Shown: in pieces, positions 1 to 10,700 of the stretch
Numbering within the stretch: position 1 is the stretch's first letter
Layout of the letters: every line of letters starts with the position of its first letter
From: Plakobranchus ocellatus
Lineage: Eukaryota > Mollusca > Gastropoda > Plakobranchidae
Reading direction: 5' to 3'
NCBI GenBank assembly: GCA_019648995.1
Contig: BLXT01002155.1
Location: forward strand, 268,980 to 311,059
DNA: 42,080 nt
Translations under genes and position numbers: made by a program
The notes under the pieces: model-generated
What the model was told of the DNA's origin: nothing
Seen by the model: only the letters and a program-made list of their open reading frames with translations
The model's database searches: none

Positions 1-41
1 CCCCCCCCCCCCCAAAAAAAAAAAAAAAAAAAAAAAAAAAA
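1..41. repeat. C13-A28 homopolymer block
   Basis: The window opens with thirteen C followed by about twenty-eight A. This could be a genuine simple repeat or a low-accuracy homopolymer consensus. Confidence 0.85.
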
Positions 42-1098
42 TTCTTTTGTTTTTGGAATTTTTGTTCCATGAAAAGTCTATGGGACATAAAAAGATCTTC
101 CTCTAATAAAATATATATGTATGGAAAAGAATAAACGCTACTTGATTGAAATGCCCGATTCCAAATGTTGATATCACTAATCTTGATGCTATTTATGAGC
201 AAAAAAATCCTCTGCATTTAAAAGCATAATGATGGAGACAACGAAGGCAACAAAACGAACAGGGTGAGGAGAATGAGCACATCGACTAATGTAAAATGAT
301 TACGATCAGGTTTGTGGTAAATGGGATGACGATAATGGTGGTGAGGGTAACAACAATAATGATGATAAATTTGGGAATGTTAATGATGATAAATGCCATG
401 CAGCTTGTGAAGATGACGCTGGCATACTTTTTTTTTTTCAAACGCACTGAGGCTTAAATCTTGTTCTTAATGATAAAGCACGAGAATTTTAAGACATGTA
501 AGTCCTTTTAAAATGTATCTTGAAAAAAAAAAAAACCAACAAAAACCGACAACGAGATGAATAGAAAATCGATGTAAAAAAGAATCGAATTTAGCTGTCA
601 CTATAGCTGAAGACTTTGCAAACGATTTTAGAATAAAAATAACGAATTATCAGTCCTCTCTGGACTGGTAAATACCTCCTTCACGACTCTTTGAAGCGGA
701 GGACCCAGAAAGCGTTTAAGAAATTCAGCTGACTTTCGGGCCGAAATATTTAGAAAATCGGGGGTGGGGGTGGAGAAAGCAAAATTGCCTTCAAATGGTA
801 AATTATACAATTTTGTAACGACTTGATTATGACTTAATTATCCTTTACCTATAGATGGGACATTGTTCGGAGATGAATGAACCTCTCATTTTTTAGCACT
901 AATACTTATATGAATCTACCCTTGTACTGTTTGTAAAAGCCTTTTGTAGATGGACTTGAATCTTGTTACTTAGAACCACTTATTCTTTCCCCTTCATTCT
1001 AAACATTTCCTTCTTCGATGGTTGAGAATATCATATTCTTTTTTCTTTTGTTTTTGTCACACAATCCGGAAGTACACGAAGAACACATAAAAAAATCG
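42..1098. other. No recognised gene
   Basis: AT-rich sequence with a degenerate GATGAT/AATGATGATAA-rich patch at 285-420. Nothing codable or structured was recognised. Confidence 0.5.
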
Positions 1099-1677
1099 CT
1101 AAATCCACCTGGGCGGTAAGCGCCTGAAAGTAGTTTGACCCGTAGAAAATCTAACTAATCCCCTAAATTCCTTTGTAAACAGATGGGCAATATTGGAGGT
1201 GTGAAAATACACATAGATGTGTACTTGTAAAAAAAAAATTCTAATGGTTGCAAGTATCGCTTTGGGTTTGATGTTTTGGGTAATGAGGAAAAAAGGACAG
1301 TGCAATGGTTCTTGTGAAAGACTAATGCCATTCACTCTTATCTTGTGAAATGTCTCCCCTCTCTTATTGAAAAGAAAGGCTGATAAGCCTAGCCAGGCAC
1401 CGATTAGCCGTTTCAAAGTCAAGACATTAATATAAGGCCAACCATTGATAATTTTGATCACCACACCAACATAGCACATGGATGGAGCTTGAGTTTGGAA
1501 AAGCAATAAGTTTAAAAAACTCTCTTTAATAATGTAGAAATGATTGGGTGAGTTCCGAAACCTGTATTGAATGGCGTCATCGTTTAACCCTTTCGACACG
1601 AACCAGCTCCTGAAAGTTTGCAAATGAACAAGTTTCATTTTCAGAGCAGAAAGTGGAATGTTGCAGAGAAGCTGCAC
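1099..1677 (-). CDS. Long open frame of unknown status
   Basis: A 192-codon minus-strand frame runs with ATG at 1677-1675. It is unusually long for AT-rich non-genic DNA here. The peptide is rich in Phe, Leu and Ile with scattered basic residues. It shows no domain, signal peptide or repeat that I recognise, and no flanking splice logic ties it to a gene. It is listed only because of its length and is most likely a chance frame. Confidence 0.12.
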   Translation of the reverse strand: MQLLCNIPLSALKMKLVHLQTFRSWFVSKGLNDDAIQYRFRNSPNHFYIIKESFLNLLLFQTQAPSMCYVGVVIKIINGWPYINVLTLKRLIGAWLGLSAFLFNKRGETFHKIRVNGISLSQEPLHCPFFLITQNIKPKAILATIRIFFLQVHIYVYFHTSNIAHLFTKEFRGLVRFSTGQTTFRRLPPRWI

Positions 1678-2142
1678 GGAAGCGATGGACCAAGTGATCT
1701 CACATTTATGTTGGCCAATCTAGCACTGAAAAAATACCTGAGGCATTGCCATCCTTCACCTTCCATAAAAGCTGAAGTAGGCCTACATGTTTGGTATTAA
1801 AAAGGAAGTATCTATGGCCTATGCATAATGCAAAAACTGTGCAGGTGTAGAGGATTTCACACACACACTCGACAACAGTTTACATACTTCCTCGATCGTC
1901 ACAAACGTGTAGCTAATAATAGATTTTGACTTATGCTGACTCCGGTTACCACTAACGTTCAAATAATGCGTATAAATTTCAAAAGCAACTTTGACCATCA
2001 TCTTTGACTTCTTTTGTATGATTTATCATTTAAAAATTAAAAAACATATTTTCAATAGCTTATATTAAAAAAATGTACAAGAACTTATCTTCGAAACAGC
2101 AACGTGGCCTACTTTTACATTACAATGTTTACCTCCCCTTTG

Positions 2143-2310
2143 GTCACGTGACGAAGAACGAAATTCGCCATCATGGCGCCAAACATTATGTAGTGTGCCA
2201 CTATTTTACCAAAATATGCCGTCATTTTCCAGTTAATGACGTATTGCCACTTCTCGAAACGATCTGGTACAAATACATTTAATGAGTAATTGAGAGTGAG
2301 AGGTACCAAG
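2143..2310 (+). promoter_or_regulatory. Candidate promoter and non-coding first exon of JADE
   Basis: A perfect GTCACGTGAC palindrome (2143-2152) is followed 15 bp later by GCCATCATGGCGCC (2167-2180), which contains a YY1-type ATGGCG core. These sit in a short CpG-containing patch within AT-rich DNA. E-box plus YY1 close to the start site is a common animal core-promoter layout. A plausible splice donor, AAG|GTTAGT, begins at 2311. Linking this to the JADE exon 2.4 kb downstream is inference; the site could equally drive an unrecognised minus-strand gene. Confidence 0.35.
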
Positions 2311-3312
2311 GTTAGTACTACTCACATGTTTGTAAAACTTGGAATTAGATCAAGACACCTAGAGTCCAGAACCTTGACTAGAATCTATATCAAAATGAGA
2401 GTGTTTCCTAGGTTCTAAAGCCTTTTCTTGAGACTTAACAAAATATGTTCTTTCTTTTACTTACTGATTTTCGTAATTACATGTGCAGAGGGAAAGTTGA
2501 GTTTAGAAAGGGCACTATGGGCCTGAACATGTGAATGCGTCCTTGCTCAGGGAAGTATTAGATTTGGTGTGCAGATCCTTCCATCATCCATCTCTAAGCC
2601 CTCATCTTCCATCAGTGACATCATACCCCTTGCCTTGAAGCACTAGCCTAGATCTCGATCAAGATACCTAGATTAATTTTAGGAAGAAGCTTAGTAGATT
2701 CCAATTGAGGACATAAAATTAGATAAGTATACCATTAAACAACGAATAACAAAGAAGACACAATAAAACACAAATATATTGTAGGCCTATTAAAATTTAA
2801 CATGTCAATATATGCAAGTGTTAACCATAAGGGAAAAGCATTACATATAATTTAACAATAACTTTTCCCTCAAAATAAGCAAATATACATGGTCTTCCAA
2901 TGACATTTTATCATTAATGAAAGAAAATTTCAGAGGGAAAATAACATTAATTTTAACTACACCGAAAGTTACAAACAGGGACGTATAACAATTGCAGTCA
3001 TAATTTATTAGATTAATCACACACCAACATCTTCAATATATATATACTGACGTGGGGCAGAGCAAAAGTTTAACAAGAACAATGAAACCACCGTTTACAG
3101 AAGTCACAATCTACACATTTAATCATCCCATTCACACAAAATTCCCTTGCAACCTCTATGTCTCTGCAAACACCACACAAACACACGAATCAACAACAGC
3201 TCTCTCTCCAACAGCATTTGTTGCAAACTTCCTTTTCTTGGAAAGTCTGTTCAAGCGATCTTGGCCTTTTGGCCGATCTTTTGTTCTCACAGGTCCGAAA
3301 TTTAAAGTAGGA

Positions 3313-3476
3313 ACAGCACTCTCTTCATTAGGGACACCATCAACAGTACTCTATCCATCAGGGACATTAACAACAACACTCTCACCATCAGGAACATTAA
3401 CAACAGCTCTCTCTCCATCAGTGACATAAAAAAACAGCACTCTTTCCTTCGGGAAAATCAATAAAGGCACTCTTTG
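3313..3476. repeat. Degenerate 30-bp minisatellite
   Basis: About five units follow the pattern CAGCACTCTCTCCATCAGG then GACATTAACAA. The two central copies (from about 3344) differ by a few bases and the outer ones are more diverged. The period is a multiple of three, so one plus frame reads TLSPSGTLT-type peptide repeats. That frame has no other coding support. Confidence 0.75.
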
Positions 3477-3534
3477 AGTTTATATACCCTGGACATTCGC
3501 ATTAGAAGTGATTTCTGTGATCTTGATAGTCAAA

Positions 3535-3563
3535 AAATAATAATAATAATAATAATAATAAAT
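3535..3563. repeat. (TAA)n microsatellite
   Basis: About nine TAA units lie directly between the minisatellite and the foldback element. Confidence 0.9.
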
Positions 3564-3602
3564 AGACACAAAGGATTGAAACAAGAAGCGATGTAGATCT
3601 TT

Positions 3603-3875
3603 GTAACATTCGGGTAAATCAAGTGTTAAGAGCCAAGTTGAACCTAGAACCTAGTTCTAGATCTAGTTCTTTTCAGTGTAAAGTTGATGTAGATACTAAG
3701 ATAGTGATGTACAATTTGTTCCATGTATCATGTAGAATGTAGATTTAGGCTAGCGGTTACATGATACATAAAACATAGATTGTACATCACTATCTATCCT
3801 TTACAATGAAAAGACTAGACCTACATCTAGGTTCTACGTTCAACTTAGCTCTTGACACATTTACCTGAATGTTAC
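3603..3875. repeat. Foldback element with ~130-bp imperfect inverted arms
   Basis: The left arm begins GTAACATTCGGGTAAAT at 3603. The right arm ends in its complement (ATTTACCTGAATGTTAC) at 3875. The arms also share AAGTTGAAC.TAGAACCTAG, a TCTTTTCA.TGTAAAG block, GATAGTGATGTACAAT and ATGTATCATGTA, closing on a loop at about 3735-3757. This is a non-autonomous foldback or MITE-like structure, or an old inverted duplication. No target-site duplication was seen. Confidence 0.75.
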
Positions 3876-4119
3876 TTTTCTGTACACAAGACAATCTGCG
3901 TACTTCAGATTTTTCAACCTCTGGTTGGCATAGCTGACCAGCTCACTGCCCTGGCCTATTACAAGGCGCTCACATAGTTTTTCTTCTCTTTTCTTTAACA
4001 GCTGTGTAAAATGAGAGAGGCTTTTAAAAGCTAGTCCAACAATAATAGCTACATTCTTGTCATCCTCCACTGTATCTTCTGGAGGGCATTGGACCCACCT
4101 ATTTAACCCATTTACATTT
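3872..4119 (-). CDS. Unassigned exon-like reading frame
   Basis: The minus strand is open for about 80 codons from about 4119 down to an AG|GTAAAT donor-like site at 3871. The predicted peptide has a WVQCPPEDTVEDD start, a helical FTQLLKKREEKLCERL segment and a LKYADCLVYRKVTF end. The composition looks protein-like, but I recognise no family. No confident partner exon was found on either side; a weak acceptor (TTTTTGTAAG) abuts its 5' end. It stops exactly where a foldback repeat begins (3603-3875). It may be an exon of an unrecognised gene, a pseudogene fragment or chance. Confidence 0.25.
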
Positions 4120-4713
4120 TCTTACAAAAAGTGAACTAAGGGCATAAAGATGTATACTCCTTTTTAAACCAACCAAGCATTTAGGACACAATCTAACATT
4201 TTTGGGGAGCACCTAGCCACCATAACTACGTAGTCCCCAATTGGGGTCTACCTAGCTTTGTCCCAACTTGAATAGTGACACTAGCCACTTCAAACTGTTG
4301 CACGGTCAAGCTTATGTCTGTTATTGTTAAATCAATGTTATAAACCCAGATCAGATAAAAAAATTGAGGTGATACTGATAGGCCCTACAAATTTAGACCT
4401 TCAGTTAATCAGGTTGATTCTTTAATGTTGATTGCTTAAATTAATTTTCCATAATGAATGATCAGATAATAAAGTTTGGCAAGACTCTGGAATGTGCACA
4501 TAATGGAAGTAGGCCCTTAGATCTAGATCTAAATTTATGAAAGCTAGATTGTCATGTGTGCACTGCAGAGCAAATTAATCTTCTGTTTCCATATTATAGC
4601 ATTAACGATAATCGTTGCATTTTAAAAGAAAATCCTTCACAATTTTTCACATTACTAATAACCAGGTTTTCCTGTTTAAAAAGTTTCAAAATATTTATTC
4701 AAATCTTTTCCAG

Positions 4714-4791
4714 CCTTCATCCAAGCTTGATGTTGGTAGAATTGCTTGAACAACTGTTCTAATTGCCTCTCACCAGAAGCACTTAGAAACA
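4714..4791 (+). other. JADE: Probable 5' UTR part of the first JADE coding exon
   Basis: The tract TCTTTTCCAG ending at 4713 is a good acceptor, so the start-codon exon probably begins at 4714. Upstream of ATG 4792 the same frame has TGA at 4747-4749, which closes the reading frame and supports this start. A second possible acceptor, CTCTCACCAG ending at 4776, would shorten the leader. A non-coding first exon must then lie further upstream. Confidence 0.5.
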
Positions 4792-7700
4792 ATGCCGTAC
4801 TCAAAGCAAAGTAAAAAATTGGGTAATGGACGTGGGAGTCCAGGTAAGTAAAGCTTTTGGATCTCAGTCTTTCTGTTTTTTTTTTTTCTTTCTTCATAAA
4901 AGCAATAATTGCAAGAGGTTTGTAACGTTACTTTAGAGAGGACAATTTTTTTTAAAGTTCATTTTCTAAAAAATCTTGTCAGCAAAAAAAAATATTTTGT
5001 CATGAAAATGACCATTAAAAAAAATCAGTACATGCAAAAGATAAAAGTGATTGAAAGAAGCTCTGTTCACCTAAACATAATTTGATAACATTGATACATA
5101 AATCAGTATCCTTGAGAAGTTCTGATAATGGATAATTTGTTGCTTTTTATATTTTATATTATTTTCACAGTTATGTTTTGTTTTTAAATTAAAAAAATAT
5201 ATTTATAGTGTCTACCCCACACTTTTTTTCTCTTATTTTTCTTACTATATTTTTACATATGGCCAAAATATTTCTTTTCCCCAAGGAAACATTTATGAAT
5301 TTTGAAGATATTGTTTGTCAGAGGTATTTTAGTTTGACAAAATAGATTATTGCACAAAGTTTACAATATTTTTAAAAAATCAACAAAGCTTTATTTTTTT
5401 TTGTTTCAATTCTCTCATTTTCTTTTTCTTTTCCTTTTTTCACAAACAATCTTTTTGATGACAGATTAGTATCAGAGTTTGAAATAGAAAAAAAAAATCA
5501 AGTAGTAGACTCCTATTTTTGAAAATTTCTGAATGTCGTTCTTCTCTATGGATTGGAGAATGGTAAGCAACCAAAACCAATATCCGCAAAAAGTATTTGT
5601 GAACAGATGTCTCGGAAGCCTTCAGAAATCTCCTGAAGATCAGAGATCCTCTTAAACAAACAAGTGATAAGACAAAGCAGTCACCTATAGACATTGAATA
5701 ACAAAAGGAGATAAGGCTGGACAGACAATGCACTGGGAAGGCCATATTCATGAGTCACCATACAGTTCCTTGAATGGAATCCACAAGGAAAGCAGAGAAT
5801 GGAGCCACCTAAACAAACTGGTGCAGGAGTGTCATGCTAAGGCCAATCTGAAAAGGACCAGCCAACACAGAATCTGTTAGGGGAGCGTTGCTGTGGTTTT
5901 ATACTCCTGAAGGAATAAAGAGACATAGTCAAGTATTAATCATATAGTTGCCTCTGAAAATTATGTAAAATTTTTAGGATGAATCTAATGATAGTCTTCC
6001 AAGTTTGAGAACAAGGAAAAAAGAGTCGGAATCCAAGTTGGCTGCTTAACAAAAATGCATTCTTTTAATAAATGACATTGACATATACTGTCTGGAGAAA
6101 GTCCTTTTATTGACGAAAGTTTTTGCAATCTCTCATGAATACTTTGACTTTCATTTCCCTCCCTGTCCTCATTCAGTGACCCCATAAATTTTTATTCAAC
6201 ATCCTTTTGTTCAATACAGAGCCTGGGCCATCCAAACGAGACAAACATAGCAGCGATGAAGAGGATGATCCCTTTCCTCGGAAAGAAAAAGGTGCTTCTT
6301 GTAAGTCTGTTTAAAAGTTTGCTGTCTGTTACCAAAGTTTTATATCTTTGTCATTCACCATAATTAAAAGGGCTTGCTGGAATCCCAATAAATGCTTTTA
6401 GCCAAGTAGATAAAAGTGTTGAATTAAAATCAATCATTTGCTTTTTGCATCACTACAACATAGTTTAAAGATTGTTAGAAGTTTCAGTCTCTGCTGAATT
6501 TTTTTTGTATGCATATGACTTGCAGTCTTTTTTGTCTATTTTTTATTTTTTATGTTACTGCTCTGAATTTTATTTACATGACTTTTTAACATGCTTCAAC
6601 TTCAAACAAAGCTGTCAGTGCTAGCATCTATAACAAAAACTTAAGATAAGATAATCATTTTTACATGTTTGCATAAAGTAGATCCACAGACTGCATAGAG
6701 CTGTACAATATTATGCAGATAATTATGTATTATAATACCAATAAACTGTTCAAACATTCAGGCACAACTGTTGTCACTTATGCCTCTTTAGGTAGATGTA
6801 ACAACAAAATTGACTATATACCTCCAACTTTCAGGAATGACATTTTATATGTGCCTATCGTACACAGGAAAAAAAATGATTGTCTAAAGAAATTTTATTG
6901 TCTTTGCGAAAATCTGACATGTGTTATAGATTTTATGCTTTTTTTTTGTGAAAATACAAACATGAAGATTCTTCTGTTGTTACAACTTGTATTTTGTCAG
7001 ATTCAAAGATGTCCAAGCAGGGCAAAATAAATAAGAAAGTACCTAGTGTCACAAAACTAGGGGGGATGCAGACGTCCTGCCATAACAAACCTGCAGAGGT
7101 GAGAAGTTTGTTCTTTGCAAATACTTATTTTTTTTACGCGGGAGCGGTTGCTCATCTGGTAGAGCAGTTGGCTATCAAATCGGAGGTCAGTTTCGAATCC
7201 CAGTCGGGGCCAAGTCAATTTTTCATTGCCCCTTTATGTCCACCCAGCAATAAATGGGTAGCTAGGTCTCTTAAGACCCGGCGAGGAAAGCAATGAGCAA
7301 ACTACCTCATAATGCCGTATGCCAAGAACAATCAGGACCCTACTCCTGGTTCCCCAATACTTGGACCCAGCGTGGGACTCGCTTTACTTTTTATTTTTTA
7401 ACAAACATTTTAACAAGGTCAAAAATTTTGAAACATCTTCTTAATATGTAAGTTTAATGATAATTTTTTAGGCCATCTGGTTTAATCTGAGGTAAGGCAC
7501 ACTTTAAACATATTGAATTTAGACCTATCATTTACCGCTGAATAGAAAGAAAAGAATACTTGTCCGTTCCAATATCTTCTATGTGGGCTTTATATATTTT
7601 ACAAATGTAGAAATAAAAATTGAACACCTAGATTAGAAGAGAAGTGTATAGAAGATTGGATTGTCTACTTCCATTGAAGGATATCTTTTTTCCCTCTCAT

Positions 7701-10700
7701 CCCAACAAAAAGAAAATTAAGATGGGTAAATAGTACTGCATTTTTTTTGACAATTATCGTAATTCTGGTAGTAAATTTGCCCAAACACTGTCCTTGGAAC
7801 AGTGTCATTTTGGCCCTCACGGACCCTATTTTTTTTTTTTTTAATTAAATTTTGTGGGTGAGCATGCCCCTGAATCCCCCAAGCAAATTTTAGGCAATTT
7901 CATGATAGGTCAGGCACAGGTCTATGAAAAGTCAAATAGATAAACTTATGTGGTTAGATAGCAGCTGTGATAGAAAAGCATTGCATGACCTAGATCAATT
8001 ATGCCATAAAAAAAATGACAATTTAAAATGTGTATTTGTAGTAAAGAATTCAACTGTCATTAACGGCAACTTGTAAAATTTTTGAATGCTTATCATTTTA
8101 AACGGTGGTTTTCTGAAATAACCTCCTCAGCTGTTCCGAAAAGATCTCATCAGTGCAATGAAGCTTGCAGACACAGAGATCCTGTATGAGAGTGAGTATG
8201 TGGTCATTTCTGATCCCTGGCGTCAAGAGTGGGAGAAGGGTGTGCAGGTTCCTGTCAATGAAGAGGAAATCATGCCTTTAGTGGTCAGGTAGGACCAATT
8301 GACTATACAGATTAGGTATTAAAATCTTGTGATCATAATCCTAATGTAAAGAAATGAGTTTCAAATGGATGATACACGTTGGATAATTATCAGTTCGTGA
8401 ATGGCTAATTAGGTTGGAGAAAACAGCTTTTTTACTGTATAATTATATAAAGTGGATTAGATTTTGTAGAATTTGGTTTTTCATAAAGCATTTTTTAAGT
8501 TGTTTATGATAAAAGGCAGACTACAGCAGAAATGACTTGTTGAAATTATCATAAGATTTTATTTTTTTTTTTCTGGATAATAGAATCTACAAAATTCCTG
8601 TTTTGATTTATATAACAAATTTTATTATTTTTTACAGGTCTTTGAAAAAAGCCGCAGAGGCCGGTGATTTTAAGCTGTAAGTTTTAAAATTATAAGCCCT
8701 TGAAGGATTAGAATTTTTGTTAAGCTTTCAATAGATATACCAGTCTTTACTGATTCCACTGATTAACTACCGTAGAAGTGAAATAAAATGTGAAAAAAAA
8801 TAAATCTTGCGCTAAAAAAATTTTTCAGTTTAGCTGTGATATTTGTATAAGGAAATGACCATCTCTTTTTAATGAGAAGTGAACATTGCTGAAATGTTAA
8901 CTGAAGTCTGTCAGGGTATTAAATTATTGTTTTTCCTCCAAAAAAACTGATGTAACAAGAAAATAGTAAAATTTTTCAGCATTCAGTAACATCTTCTTTC
9001 TTTATTTGTCGATGCAGCCCACCTCGCAAGTATCTGCATGACCGGACAGATGAGACATATGTGCCAATACAACATGAACTGACAGGAATGCAAGAGATTG
9101 CAGACCAGATTGTGCGCTATGACCTGGATGATCAGGATGTGCAGTGGTTAGAACTGGTCAACCAAGATAGGGAGGAGATGGGTCAGTTGATTAAGTTGCT
9201 GTTAAGTCCTTATGCCAATCTGTTATCTTCTAAAATTATTTACTTTTATTTTTTCTTAAGTTTTTTTATTAAAAAAAAAAAACCCAAATTTTTTGTGAGC
9301 CCAAGATCATTTGAAAAGATATGCCTGCCCAAGTGTACCATCAGACACTGCCTGCTCTTCATTTTTTTGTGGTGAAATGCTGAATAAAATTTAGAAAGAA
9401 AACTGTATCATCCCCATTTTTAGAGGATTTCCATTTTGAAGTTGAGAGACAATTTCCATGATGCTAAGATAGTTACTCTAACCATATCTGTTTTTGCTTG
9501 TATGTGGTATATGCTGCCTGCTTTTCAGTTCCTTTTATTTTGCTGTCAAATGTTGACTAGAATTTATAAAGAAAACTGTATCATCAACTTTCTTTAGAGG
9601 AGCCCATTATTAGTTGCAAGACAGTTATCAATTTCTATGACTCAAAGACAGTTGTTCTGACCATATGTAGTTTTGGTTAAATGTGTTATGCACTTATCTT
9701 TCTCTTTAGCAAGGTTCCAGCACTAAATCAAAATTGCTTTGACAGTTATCTCTGTTTCTATAATTGCACATAAGAAGATACAAATTTATTATGGCATGCA
9801 TCTTGTCTTTTGATTTGATCTAGACCTAGCACTGTCAGCAATTTTGCCTTTTTCTGAAAGTGCATGTAATGTCCCTCGTACAGCTTGTCCTAAATGTCCT
9901 AGAAGAAGCATTAAAATAGGTTTACCGAGGTTCAGAGTCGGAAGAAATTTCCTTTATCAGCCTACATTTCATAACTTCCCTGAATGTCCTGAAATAAGGA
10001 TTTTCTCTGTTTCTTTGTCAGATTGTTTACGGATCTTCTTTGCTTTTGGGTTTATTCATGTTATATTCTCTGCATATCTCATATCTGGATGAGCAGTGCT
10101 TTTTTCACAACTGATCTGACCAATTTTTACCATTAATTTCAACGTGTATTTATTTCAATCGATGTAAAAGCCCAAACAGAAGGAAAGAAAGAAGCAACAC
10201 ATGCATAAACTTGAGGAAATTTATTTTTCTGTCCATTTTCTTGCAGGTTTGCAGTTGATAAATGAATGGAATCTTGAGCGAATGATTGAAGCATTGGAGA
10301 ATCAGGTACATACCTTCACTCTTCATGTCAGTTTATCTGTTCCTTGGGATGATAATTTTTTTACCATACTTTCTTTTGAATTTATCTTTTTGTTGTTTTT
10401 TTTTTTCAATTTAAAACTGAAGTTAGTCAGATCATGTTGCAGTATTAAATAAGAATATTAATTCTAATTATCTTCAAATGAACTGTGATACTGTATGTGT
10501 TTCATATTTGTTTTAGATTTCTCTCTTAAATGTGGCCCATATTCATGGATGATGATTAATTTTTTTTTCTTCTTTCAGTGTTATACTAAAACAAATGCTT
10601 TGAAAAAGACAGAGGAAGGGCTTGGCATTGAGTATGATGAGGATGTTGCTTGTGATGTTTGTAGAATGGTCAGTTGCATTCTCTTTTCAAGCTTTTTTTG

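Noticed and set aside
2073..2282. 69-codon frame across the candidate promoter
   Set aside because: No homology, and the frame runs through the E-box and YY1-like sites; more likely leader DNA.
3052..3429. 125-codon open frame with TLSPSGTLT repeats
   Set aside because: It is produced by the 30-bp minisatellite; no other coding sign.
7138..7215. tRNA gene call from A and B boxes
   Set aside because: Arms do not form a full cloverleaf, and the same sequence continues into a long body shared with two other copies, so it is a SINE head. The same applies at 17001 and 41945-42022.
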